Made by a program: the position numbers and the translations under genes. A stretch of 8,721 nucleotides of DNA from Pseudomonadota bacterium. GTDB taxonomy: Bacteria > Pseudomonadota > Gammaproteobacteria > Burkholderiales > Burkholderiaceae. The notes below the pieces were generated by a model, which worked only from the letters and a program-made list of their open reading frames with translations, had not been told where the DNA came from and did no database searches. Of this stretch, positions 1 to 7,600 are shown piece by piece (the first letter of the stretch is position 1; each line of letters begins with the position of its first letter). The stretch is taken from positions 1-8,721 of the forward strand of contig CAUJJP010000151.1 of NCBI GenBank assembly GCA_963205525.1. The letters are read 5' to 3'.

Positions 1-178
1 GCTGGACGCCGCGCGCGATGCGCAAGGCCAGTGCCTGCGCACGCGCCGCCGCCTCGGGCGCCAGGCGCGCGGCGTCCAGCAGGGCGGGCAGCAGCTCGCT
101 CTCCGGCCGGCGCGCGAGGGCGGCGATGGCGGCGCGCAGCGGCGGGCGCTCGGGCAGCGGGGTGAAGGCGACGGGCAT
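1..178 (-). CDS. putA: N-terminus of probable bifunctional proline dehydrogenase / glutamate semialdehyde dehydrogenase (partial)
   Basis: Reading leftwards from an ATG at 178-176, an open frame continues for 59 codons to the window edge, so only the N-terminus is present. It begins MPVAFTPLPERPPLR and continues with an Ala/Leu-rich helical stretch (LLPALLDAARL, then ALALRIARGV). This resembles the start of the non-DNA-binding type of betaproteobacterial PutA, as I remember that family. PutA oxidises proline to pyrroline-5-carboxylate and then to glutamate. No catalytic motif lies within these 59 residues, so the call rests on N-terminal style and on context: the adjacent co-directional gene is ornithine cyclodeaminase, which makes proline. 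There is no clear Shine-Dalgarno before the ATG. Codon use (strong GC3) supports real coding. An alternative is any helical N-terminal domain of another enzyme. The missing sequence to the left would settle it. Confidence 0.5.
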   Translation of the reverse strand, partial: MPVAFTPLPERPPLRAAIAALARRPESELLPALLDAARLAPEAAARAQALALRIARGVQ

Positions 179-409
179 GGCGGGCTTTCGGGCAGAGGAA
201 GGGGCGTCGGACGAAGGGGCGCAGGGGCTGGCCGCGCTGCGCAGGGGCTGGTCGCGCTGCGCGAGGGGTTGGCCTGCGCTGCGCGCAGGTCCTGGCCCGC
301 GCTGCGCGCAGTGTGGCGCGCCGGGCGTCGAATCTTGCACCGTTCGCGGCCGCGCCGGCCGAGGAAGATGCGCCGCCGACGGTCCCTGCGCGGCCGTCGC
401 CGCAGCCGA
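179..409. other. putA-ocd intergenic region
   Basis: A 231-bp non-coding gap separates two co-directional minus-strand genes. Its most obvious content is the degenerate tandem repeat at 221-305. On the minus strand there is no good -35/-10 pair, no hairpin followed by a T-run after the cyclodeaminase stop, and no strong Shine-Dalgarno before the left-hand gene. The gap is large enough to give the left-hand gene its own promoter. Open frames crossing it on the plus strand look like GC-driven shadows. Confidence 0.5.
221..305. repeat. degenerate tandem repeat, four copies of about 20-23 bp
   Basis: Four head-to-tail copies occupy 221-240, 241-260, 261-282 and 283-305, with a short partial copy (GCGCAG) after them. 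The first two copies are 20 bp and differ at one base (GCAGGGGCTGG, then C or T, then CGCGCTGC). The third and fourth are 22 and 23 bp and more diverged, but they keep the GCGCTGC end and the GG-rich beginning. The array lies entirely in the gap upstream of the putative putA gene. Confidence 0.75.
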
Positions 410-1480
410 TCAGGGGCGCGCCGGGTCCACTGCCGACGCCTGCGGGCGCAGGCTGCCGAACAAGTCCTTCGGGTCGGCGGGCGTGGCCACCAGGTCCAGC
501 GGCCGGCCCAGGCCGGACCGCGCCGCCGCCTCCTGCAGCCAGACCAGGGCGGCGTGGTCCTCGAGCGCGAAGCCGACCGAGTCGAACAGGGTGATCTCGT
601 CGGCATGCTGGCGCCCGGGCGCCTGGCCTGCGATCACCTGCCAGATCTCGGTCGCCGGGAAGTCGGCAGCCATCTGCTGCAGTTCGCCTTCGACCCGGGT
701 CTGCGGCAGGTACTCGACGAACACGCTCGCGGCGCGCAGCACCTCGGGCGCGAGCTCGGTCTTGCCCGGGCAGTCGCCGCCGATCGCGTTCAGGTGCATG
801 CCGGGGCGAAGCATCTCGGCGCCGACGATGGCGGCGCGCGCCTTGGCGGCGGTGGCGGTGGTGACGACGTCGGCACCGTCCACGGCCTCGGCGACGCTGG
901 CGCAGACCAGCAGCTGCAGTCCGCTTGCGGCCAGGTTGGCCTGCACACGCGCGCTGGCAGCGGGGTCGATGTCGACCAGGCGCAGGCGGTCCACGCCCAG
1001 CAGCGCCTGCCAGGCCAGGGCCTGGAACTCGGCCTGCGCACCGTTGCCGATCAAGGCCATGGTGCGGCTGCCGGCGCGCGCCAGCCAGCGCCCGGCCAGC
1101 GCCGACATCGCCGCCGTGCGGATGGCGGTCAGCAGGCTCATCTCCGCCAGCAGGCGCGGCGCGCCGGTGTCCACGTCGGCCAGCAGGCCGAAGGCCATCA
1201 CCGTGGGCAGGCCGCGCGCGGTGTTGGCCGGGTGGCCGTTGACGTACTTGAAGGCGAAGCGCCGGGCGTCGGCCACCGGCATCAGCTCGATCACGCCGAG
1301 CGCGCTGTGGGCGGCGACGCGGGCGCTCTTGTCGAAGTCCTGCCAGCGCCGGAAGTCGGATTCGATCTGTGCGGCCACGCCCGCGATGCAGGCCGCCGGG
1401 CCGAGCCGGCGCACCAGGCGCTGGACCTCGGCGGCGCCGAGGAAGACGGTCGGCGCGGCGGCATCGGACACGGCGGGCAT
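410..1480 (-). CDS. ocd: ornithine cyclodeaminase
   Basis: This 356-aa protein belongs to the ornithine cyclodeaminase / mu-crystallin family. It matches the length of the true bacterial cyclodeaminases (about 350 aa), which convert L-ornithine to L-proline and ammonia with bound NAD(H). Visible motifs are FKYVNGHP (K78, the conserved substrate-contacting lysine), LLTAIRTAA (R121, substrate carboxylate), the Rossmann turn GNGAQAEFQ (145-153) followed by LVDIDP (D170, ribose contact), GGDCPGKTEL (D236, the catalytic aspartate position of the family) and FDSVGFALED (299-308). The GGDCPGKTE and FDSVGFALED blocks favour genuine ornithine cyclodeaminase over alanine or ketimine reductases of the same fold. 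The ATG at 1480-1478 follows the stop of the binding-protein gene by 22 bp, so the two are probably co-transcribed. A nearby in-frame GTG three codons later would change little. No strong Shine-Dalgarno is seen. Acting in the cytoplasm, it could feed proline to the putative PutA next door. Confidence 0.92.
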   Translation of the reverse strand: MPAVSDAAAPTVFLGAAEVQRLVRRLGPAACIAGVAAQIESDFRRWQDFDKSARVAAHSALGVIELMPVADARRFAFKYVNGHPANTARGLPTVMAFGLLADVDTGAPRLLAEMSLLTAIRTAAMSALAGRWLARAGSRTMALIGNGAQAEFQALAWQALLGVDRLRLVDIDPAASARVQANLAASGLQLLVCASVAEAVDGADVVTTATAAKARAAIVGAEMLRPGMHLNAIGGDCPGKTELAPEVLRAASVFVEYLPQTRVEGELQQMAADFPATEIWQVIAGQAPGRQHADEITLFDSVGFALEDHAALVWLQEAAARSGLGRPLDLVATPADPKDLFGSLRPQASAVDPARP

Positions 1481-1502
1481 CCGCTGCGGTGGGCCGGGGC
1501 GC

Positions 1503-2684
1503 TCAGCTCAGCAGCCGGTTCTCGGAGCCGACCACCACCAGGTCGACGAAGTGCCCGCCTTCGCGGCGGCCGTTGCTGTAGTTGAAGCGCATGCCGCCGA
1601 GGTCGAGGTCGCCCATCTTGCCGAGCGCGGCGAGCACCGCCTCGCGGCTCGGGTTGGCGCCGGCGCGGCGCATGCCTTCGAGCAGCACGCGCGCGTTCAC
1701 ATAGCCCTCCAGCCCGGGCAGGGTGTAGTCCTCGGAACCGGCGGCCTTGAGGTCGCGCTGGTATTCGCGCACCAGGCGGTGGCGCACCGCGAACGGCGAG
1801 GGCACGACGACCGAGAAGCCCAGCCCGCGCGCCAGCGGCCCCAGGGCCTCGATGTTGGCGGTGCTGGCGCCGACCGACATGCCGTAGATGGTGCTGCCGA
1901 AGCCGGCGCCGCGCAGCGCGCGCACCATCTGCGGCATGGTGCCGGCGAGGCCCACGATGACCATCTGCGGTGCCGCCTCGGCCACCCGCTTGGCGGCCGG
2001 CTCGACCTCCAGGCTGGTGGTGGCGGGGGTGGTGGCGACCACCGCCGGCTTGATGCCCAGCGCGTTGCAGGCGGCGCTGAAGGCGGTCAGCAGCGAGTGC
2101 CCGAAGGGGTCGTCGGCGTGGATCATGCCGATGCTGCGGTGCCCCACGGTGTGCGCCGCCGCCACCAGCTTGGTCATCTCGTCGTCGTAGTTGGCGCGCA
2201 CGTAAAAGACGTTGCCCACCGGCTTGGCGCGCAAGGCCATGGTGCCGCTGATCGGCCCCACGATCGCCATGTCGGGCGCTGCCTCCATCACCGCCGCGGC
2301 CTGCCGCGTGCCCTCCGGATGCAGGATGGCGAGCATGTCCTCGTCGCCCTGAAAGGCCTTGGCGTTCGCCTTCGCGGCGGCGGGGTCGAAGCGGTCGTCG
2401 CGCGTCAGCAGCTCCACGCGCGCGCCGTGGATGCCGCCGGCCGCGTTCACCGCCCGCAAACAGGCCTCGGCGCCGACCTTGATCGCCATGCCTATCACCT
2501 TCTCGGTGTGGCTGAGGTCCACCGTGGAGGCGATGCGCAGCGTCTTGCCGGCCCCCTGCGCCAGCGCGGGACCGGCCAGGCTGCCGGCGGCGACACCGGC
2601 GAGGCCGCAAAGCAGGCGTCGGCGCGCGGGCTCGAAGCGCTGAGACACCGGGGTGGGGGAGGCCTGGAGCAGGGTGTGCGGCAT
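1503..2684 (-). CDS. ABC transporter periplasmic substrate-binding protein, Leu/Ile/Val (Peripla_BP_6) type
   Basis: The 393-aa protein (from the ATG at 2684) is a type-1 periplasmic binding protein of the branched-chain amino acid (LivJ-like) family. The start was chosen because it gives a normal signal peptide: residues 20-25 read ARRRLL, a twin-arginine pattern, followed by a hydrophobic core and a likely cleavage after ALA (42). This suggests Tat export, although Sec is possible. The mature part has the expected opening (LRIASTVDLSHTEKVIG...GAEACLRAVNAAGGIHG), then ELLTRDDRFDPAAAKANA, DDPFGHSLLTAF and a C-terminal lobe with FVDLVVVGSENRLLS. A longer frame reaching 2867 lacks a signal at its own start and is unlikely. 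No permease or ATPase gene lies in the window, so its partners must be encoded elsewhere. The tight spacing to ornithine cyclodeaminase suggests an amino acid ligand (ornithine, arginine or proline-like), but the sequence does not show the ligand. Confidence 0.9.
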   Translation of the reverse strand: MPHTLLQASPTPVSQRFEPARRRLLCGLAGVAAGSLAGPALAQGAGKTLRIASTVDLSHTEKVIGMAIKVGAEACLRAVNAAGGIHGARVELLTRDDRFDPAAAKANAKAFQGDEDMLAILHPEGTRQAAAVMEAAPDMAIVGPISGTMALRAKPVGNVFYVRANYDDEMTKLVAAAHTVGHRSIGMIHADDPFGHSLLTAFSAACNALGIKPAVVATTPATTSLEVEPAAKRVAEAAPQMVIVGLAGTMPQMVRALRGAGFGSTIYGMSVGASTANIEALGPLARGLGFSVVVPSPFAVRHRLVREYQRDLKAAGSEDYTLPGLEGYVNARVLLEGMRRAGANPSREAVLAALGKMGDLDLGGMRFNYSNGRREGGHFVDLVVVGSENRLLS

Positions 2685-2909
2685 GGCGTCGGGTCCGGGG
2701 AGGTTGGGATCGCAGGTCGACAGCTGGCGCGGCGCTCGCGCAGGGCGGGCCCGGCACTGCGGACCCAGCGGTCGATCGTAAACGCCCGCACCGGCGGCCG
2801 GGGCGACCGCGCGGACGCGGTTGCGCGATCGCGGGCACAGCGGGTCTGCGATGCGGGACTTGTGCACACCGCGGGCCTGCCGCGCAGCGGCCGGTGTCGC
2901 CCCGGCACG
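2685..2909. other. intergenic region upstream of the substrate-binding protein gene
   Basis: This 225-bp gap follows the Nudix gene on the minus strand. Just after the Nudix stop, the bases at 2890-2906 can form a short hairpin (GCCGG and CCGGC arms, 7-nt loop) without a T-tract, so it is at best a weak transcription stop. A GCGATCGC palindrome lies at 2825-2832. The gap probably holds the promoter of the binding protein-cyclodeaminase unit, but I cannot pick out a convincing -35/-10 pair. Confidence 0.45.
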
Positions 2910-3578
2910 TCAACGCCAGGCAAAAAAGGGCTGGTCGAAGTGCGCAACCCGGGTCGCGCGGTCCAGCAGGCAGACCTCGCGGAACTGGTAGAGGAAGGCG
3001 GCGGTGGGCGCGGCGATCCAGTGCCGGCCCAGCGGCATGCGCAGCACCACGCGGTCGCGCCGCCGCACGTGGTTGAGCAGCGGTGCGTCGGCGCGCAGCA
3101 GCTCGCTGCACGGCACGCGGTGCACGCCGGCCACCTCCGCCGGGTTGGCGCGCGCGCGGCGTGCGGCGCCGACCGCCACCACCAGCGGGGTGATGAGGTA
3201 GCCGGAGCGGGTGGCGTAGTCGTCCAGCCGGCCGAGCACGGCAGCCGGCCCCGGTTGCAGGCCGACCTCCTCGGCGAGCTCGCGCAGCGCCGCGTCCTGC
3301 GCGCTTTCGCCGACGTCCAGGCGCCCGCCGGGCAGCGCCCACTGGCCGGCGTGGGCGCGCATGCCGGCCGCGCGCAGGGTCAGCAGCAGCGCCGGCTCGC
3401 GTCGCCACCGGGCGTGGCGCGGCCAGCCGTCCAGCCCGACGCCGTGGCCGGCCTCGGTGATGGTCAGGGCTACCGCGGCGCGCTTGCGCCCCTCGTCCGG
3501 CAGCTGCAGCACGTCCCAGGCCGCGAGCCGGCGCCGGCAGGCGTCGAGGTCGAAGCCGAGGTCGAAGTCTGGCGACAC
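2910..3578 (-). CDS. Nudix hydrolase, CoA pyrophosphatase (NudL/YeaB)-like
   Basis: This 222-aa protein carries a complete Nudix box at residues 85-107: G85, E91, then RELAEEVGL with R99, E100, E103 and E104, the metal-binding glutamates. Immediately before it, LLLTLRAAGMRAHAGQWALPGG (residues 64-85) matches the extra motif that marks the CoA pyrophosphatase subgroup. Members of that subgroup cleave CoA or acyl-CoA to phosphopantetheine and 3',5'-ADP. The length fits. The start is a GTG at 3578-3576, ten bases after the stop of the HAD gene, so the two are probably translated from one mRNA. Only a weak GAGG lies upstream, and translational coupling is likely. The N-terminal 60 residues and the C-terminal tail, which includes FLYQFREVCLLDRATRV, are not diagnostic. 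The substrate may differ from CoA. The Nudix assignment is firm, the subgroup probable. Confidence 0.9.
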   Translation of the reverse strand: MSPDFDLGFDLDACRRRLAAWDVLQLPDEGRKRAAVALTITEAGHGVGLDGWPRHARWRREPALLLTLRAAGMRAHAGQWALPGGRLDVGESAQDAALRELAEEVGLQPGPAAVLGRLDDYATRSGYLITPLVVAVGAARRARANPAEVAGVHRVPCSELLRADAPLLNHVRRRDRVVLRMPLGRHWIAAPTAAFLYQFREVCLLDRATRVAHFDQPFFAWR

Positions 3579-3588
3579 CGCTGCGGCT

Positions 3589-4449
3589 TCAGCCTCGCGC
3601 CGCCAGCAGCGCCTGCACCACTTCGGCGAAGCCGGCGCCGCGCGCGGCGCGGGCGAGGTAGGCGGGCCAGGTGTGCAGCCGGTCCGCGAAGTCCATCAGG
3701 TTGGCCACCCCGACGCTGTGCGGGAAGCGCGCGAACATCGCCTGGTCGTTGGTCGAGTCGCCGACGTAGACCCAGCGCCCGACCTCGGCCGCGAGCTCGC
3801 GCCCGAGCCGGCGCTGCACGATCCAGCGCGCGCCGCTCCACTTGTCGTGGCTGCCGAACCAGCCGTTGACGTGGATGGAGCTGACCGTGGCGCACATGCC
3901 CTGCGCCTGCATGATCTGCAGCACGCGCGCGACCTGCGCCTCGTCCAGGCGCGCGAACTCGGCGTGGTCGACCGCGATGTCGGTCACCCGCCCGGCACTG
4001 TCGCGCGCCAGCTGCGCCCCCGGCACCTCGGTCAGCACCTGCGCCGCCACCGCCTGCAGGCGCCGTGCGTTGGCGCCGCGGGTGGCGGCGTCCTGCGCGT
4101 ACTCGATGCGCAGCTCGCTGCCCTCGCGCCAGAGCGCGACGGCGCCGTTCTCGGCCACGATGGCCTGCAGCGGCCAGGCGCGCGCGAAGGGTTCGCTCCA
4201 GCCCTGCGGGCGGCCGGTGATGGCGAACACCGGCAGCCCGGCGTCGGCGAGCGCCTGCAAGGCCTGCAGGGCGGCGGGCTCGATCGCGCCGTCGCGCGTC
4301 AAGGTGTCGTCGATGTCGGTCAGCACGCCGCAGACCGCGCGCACCTGCGCCACCGGCCAGGCTTGCAGCGGCTGCGGCCGCGGCGCGCGCTCGGCAGAGG
4401 AAGACGGGGCGGCAGGGGTGGGGGACGATGCGCTCACGGCCGCCATCAT
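3589..4449 (-). CDS. HAD-superfamily phosphatase, subclass IIB (Cof / sucrose-phosphatase-like)
   Basis: This 286-aa cytoplasmic hydrolase has all four HAD motifs: TDIDDTLT (nucleophile D45, acid/base D47), AITGRP (T78), K203 in SHDKWSGARW, and GDSTND (230-235, metal-binding D231 and D235). The roughly 120 residues between motifs II and III form the C2-type cap of subclass IIB. Relatives include sucrose-phosphate and mannosyl-3-phosphoglycerate phosphatases. The substrate cannot be read from the sequence. Two consecutive ATG codons (4449 and 4446) are candidate starts; an upstream in-frame ATG at 4575 gives a Gly/Arg-rich tail unlike the family. The first 30 residues (Ala/Ser/Pro-rich) look disordered. 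No Shine-Dalgarno precedes the ATG, but the stop of a short leader ORF overlaps it, which would explain how it is translated. The Nudix gene follows at 10 bp. Confidence 0.88.
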   Translation of the reverse strand: MMAAVSASSPTPAAPSSSAERAPRPQPLQAWPVAQVRAVCGVLTDIDDTLTRDGAIEPAALQALQALADAGLPVFAITGRPQGWSEPFARAWPLQAIVAENGAVALWREGSELRIEYAQDAATRGANARRLQAVAAQVLTEVPGAQLARDSAGRVTDIAVDHAEFARLDEAQVARVLQIMQAQGMCATVSSIHVNGWFGSHDKWSGARWIVQRRLGRELAAEVGRWVYVGDSTNDQAMFARFPHSVGVANLMDFADRLHTWPAYLARAARGAGFAEVVQALLAARG

Positions 4450-4511
4450 CGCAGCGCCGGCTGCAGGCGCGGGGCGGCGAACCTCAGGGTCTGGTCGGCG
4501 TTCCAAGCCAT
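4446..4511 (-). CDS. possible 21-codon leader ORF coupled to the HAD phosphatase gene
   Basis: A short ORF starts at ATG 4511-4509 and begins MAWNADQTLRF. It ends at a TGA (4448-4446) that lies inside the tandem ATGATG of the HAD gene. Upstream, AAGGGGAG on the minus strand (4525-4518) is a near-ideal Shine-Dalgarno six bases from its ATG, the best in the window. The HAD gene itself has none. This is the layout of a translationally coupled leader. The peptide matches nothing I recognise and shows no run of a single amino acid, so it does not look like a classical attenuator. It could be chance, or the remnant of a longer N-terminus. Confidence 0.45.
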   Translation of the reverse strand: MAWNADQTLRFAAPRLQPALR

Positions 4512-4625
4512 GGCGGACTCCCCTTGCATCGGTGGATGCCAGCCCATTGTGGCCATGCGCCGCGCCCCATTGCATCGCCTATGCTTGCCGCGCCGCACGG
4601 TGCCGCACTGCGCCAAACCCTCCGC
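4512..4625. promoter_or_regulatory. divergent promoter region between the HAD unit and the SARP-like regulator
   Basis: The gap between the minus-strand leader ORF and the plus-strand regulator must hold both promoters. On the minus strand, CACAAT (4551-4546) is a possible -10 that would place transcription starting about 27 bases before the leader ATG, but no good -35 accompanies it. On the plus strand, TATGCT (4580-4585) is a possible -10, also without a -35. A small inverted repeat (GCATC-GGTG-GATGC, 4526-4539) sits next to the leader's ribosome binding site. GCCGCAC is repeated with a 10-bp period at 4592 and 4602. None of these is strong alone. Confidence 0.4.
4518..4525 (-). promoter_or_regulatory. 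strong ribosome binding site of the leader ORF
   Basis: The minus strand reads AAGGGGAG, followed by TCCGCC and then ATG. The six-base spacing is in the optimal range. It stands out because most of the other minus-strand starts in the window lack a recognisable Shine-Dalgarno. Confidence 0.55.
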
Positions 4626-7600
4626 ATGCCTTCCACGCCGCCGCCTTCTGCCCACGCTGCCGGCGAATCGCCCGCGCTGCGGCTGTTGGGTCCGCCGGCG
4701 TTGATGGCGGGAACGTCCTGGCTGCCGTTCACCCCCGAGCGCCGCTTCCAGCTGCTTGCGGTGCTGGCCCTGGCCGACGGCCAATGGGTGACGCGGGATC
4801 GGCTGGCGCAGATGCTGTGGCCAGCGCGCGACGCGGCGGCCGCCCGCAGCAACCTGCGCACCGTGGTGCACCGGGCCCGCTTGCTGCCGGGCGCCCAGGG
4901 GCTGGACGCGACCGAACAGGCCATCCGTTGGGTCGTCGGGCACGATGTGCAGGCCTTCCTGACGGCCTTGTGCAGCCCCGACTCGACGACACGCGAAAGC
5001 GCTGTATCCGCCGGCGGCGGGCCATTGATGGAGGGGCTGGACGACCCCGGCAACCCTGCCTGGTCCGACTGGCTGGACACCCAACGCCAGCGCGTGGCCG
5101 CGGCCTGGCAGTCCGCTGCCTGGGACTGGCTGGCGCAGGCGGACGAACCAGCCTCGCGCGCCGCGGTGGCCGACCGGCTGCTGGCGCACGATCCCCTCGA
5201 CGAGACTGCCATGGCCGCCATGCTGCAGGCTGCGATCGCCCGTGGCCAGGTCGTCGCGACACGCCAGCGCTTCCAGGCCTTTACCCACCGGCTGGCGGAG
5301 GAGCTGGGCATCGCTCCGGCGCAGCATCTGCGCGAGTTGATGGCCCGCATCGACGCGCCGCAGGTGGCGACAACGCCCGCGGCGCCGTCGGAATCAGCCG
5401 CGACGGCGCGCCCGGCCTCCAGCCCAGACCCCGGCCACGATCTGGTGGGACGACAGATGGAGCGTGCCGAAGCCCGGGCCCTGCTGGCCCGCGCCGATTG
5501 CCGGCTGCTCACCCTGGTCGGTCCGGGGGGCGTCGGCAAGAGCCGGTTGGCCCGCGTGGTGGCGGGTCTGACCAGCCCCGCCACGGACCGCAGCGATGCC
5601 GACTTTCCCGGCGGCGTCTGGTGGGTGGACCTGCAGGACCTGACGCAGGCCTCGGCCCTGCTGCCGCGGCTGGCGCGACAGCTGGCAGTGCAGACGCTGG
5701 ACGAACGCACGGCCCTGGCCCAGGTGGCGGCCGCGCTGCCGGTGCAGCGCAGCCTGCTGGTGCTGGACAACGCGGAGCATCTCCTGGGGCCGGCCGAGCA
5801 CGACGCCCTGCACACGGTGCTGGACGGCCTGCTGGCGGCGCACCCCACGGTCTGCCTGCTGGTGACGTCCCGCGTGCGCCTGGGCGCGACCGCACCGCTG
5901 CAGGCCGCCGAGTGGCTGCTGCCGGTGCCTGGCCTGGCCGTGCCCGACGACGACAGCCGGGACCTCGACGCCGCGAGCGCCTTCGACGCCGTGCAGCTCT
6001 TCGCCCACCGCGCCCGCCAGGCCGATCCGCGTTTCGAACTGGCGGCGCACCTCGACGCGGTGATCGACATCGCCGGCGCCGTGGGCGGCATGCCGCTGGC
6101 CTTGGAGCTGGCGGCCAGCTGGGTCCGCCTGATGCCTGCCGAGGCCATCGCCGACGAGTTGCGGCGCTCGCTCGACCTGCTGCAGCGCCACCCGACGGCC
6201 AGAGGTCAGCCCGCCCGGCCCGAGCACGTGAGCGTGCGCGACGTGCTGGCGCAATCGGTGGCGCTGCTGTCGCCCCTGGAGCGGCAGGCGCTGGCCACGG
6301 TGTCGGTGTTCCAGGACGGTTTCACCCGCGATGCGGCAAGGGCCCTGGGCCGCCAGACGTCGCTGCCACTGCTGTCGGCCCTGTCCGACCGTGGCCTGCT
6401 GACCACCGACACCGACGGCCGCTTCCGCCTGCACCCGCTGGTGCAGACGCTGGGCGCCGAACTGCTGACGGTCGATGTGGTGCTGGCTGATGCCACCTGG
6501 CAGGCGCACAGCCGCCATTTCGCGCAGTTCATGAACAGCCTGGCGCCGCTGACGCGCGGCAACCTGCACCAGCTCGTGCGGGCCGTGGATGCCGAGTTCG
6601 CCAACGTGTGTCGCGCCTGGGAGACCGCGTCGGCGGCAGGCCAGAGCGAGGCCCTGGGCCAGATCGTTCGGCCGCTGTGGGTGTACTTCGAAGTCACCGG
6701 TCGGCTGCAGGAGGGCATCCGCCGGTTGCGCCCGGTACTGCAGCGGCTGGAACCTCTGGCCGGCCACGATGCCCAGGCCGGCTGGGCGCTGTCGCGCCTG
6801 CGGCATGGTCTGTCGATGCTGATGCACCGGGGCGGTCACCAGGCCGACGGCCTGGCCGTGGCCGAGGCCGGCATGGCCGCCGGGCTTCAATCGGGCGAGC
6901 TCGAGGCCCTGGTGGGCTGTCAGCTCAACAGTGGCAGCTGCCTGATGGCGCTGGGCCGCCTGGACGAAGCCCACGCCAGGTTCCAGCAGGCGTTGAGCCT
7001 CGCGCGCGACCGTGAGGACACGCACTGCATCGCCTGGGCGCTGGGCAACCTGGCCGTGAGCCACAGCGCGCTGGGCGACGCGCAGGCCGCCATCGTGCAT
7101 GGCGAGCAGGCGCTGCAGCTCGACCGGCAGCAAGGCAACCAGTACCAGGTCGCGGTGCACCTGGTGAACCTGGGCGCCGCCCAGCTGGAAGCTGGGCGCC
7201 TGCCGGCGGCGATCGACTGGACACGGCAAGCCGTCCAGCACACGCACGACCACGGACTGGTGCTGTTCGAACTGCATGCACGCAGCAACCTTGCGGGATT
7301 CCTCATGCGGGAAGGCCGCCTGGACGAAGCGCGGGCCCTGACGCTTCAATGCCTGCGCGCCGCGCGTACGCAGGGGCTGCTGGTGGTGCAGGCCATGCAG
7401 CTGACCGTGCTGGCGCGCATGGAGGTGCGGGCCGGCCGTCTGGACGCCGCACTGCCGCCGATCCGCGAGGCCCTGGGCCTGGTGCTGGGCCACGGCCTGC
7501 AGAGCGAACTGCCGCTGGTGCTGCGCACCTGGGCGGCGCTGTGCGAGGGCCGGGGGCAGGTGGTGCAGGCGGCCCGCGTGCTGCATTGCGCCATCGCCAT

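Noticed and set aside
2685..2867. N-terminal extension of the substrate-binding protein to an ATG at 2867
   Set aside because: The extra 61 residues have no signal peptide character and would bury the real twin-arginine signal 80 residues into the protein.
2890..2906. Rho-independent terminator after the Nudix gene
   Set aside because: The stem is only 5 bp and no T-run follows on the minus strand.
1291..3408. Minus-strand 705-codon frame overlapping the binding protein and the Nudix gene
   Set aside because: Same strand but in a different frame from two genes with clear motifs; its translation is Arg/Ala/Gly low-complexity.
18..3869. Very long plus-strand open frame (1283 codons) across the whole left part
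   Set aside because: It is antisense to four well-supported genes with intact family motifs, has low-complexity Arg/Ala/Gly-rich sequence, and arises from the scarcity of stop codons at this GC content.
6954..7330. 17-bp direct repeat (6954-6970 and 7314-7330) suggesting a duplication or mobile element
   Set aside because: Both copies encode the same TPR consensus (GRLDEA), so protein repeat structure with the same codon bias explains it.
5394..7586. Long minus-strand open frame (730 codons) opposite the regulator
   Set aside because: It is rich in His/Gln/Arg with no domain pattern, which is the expected antisense shadow of GC-rich TPR and NTPase coding sequence.
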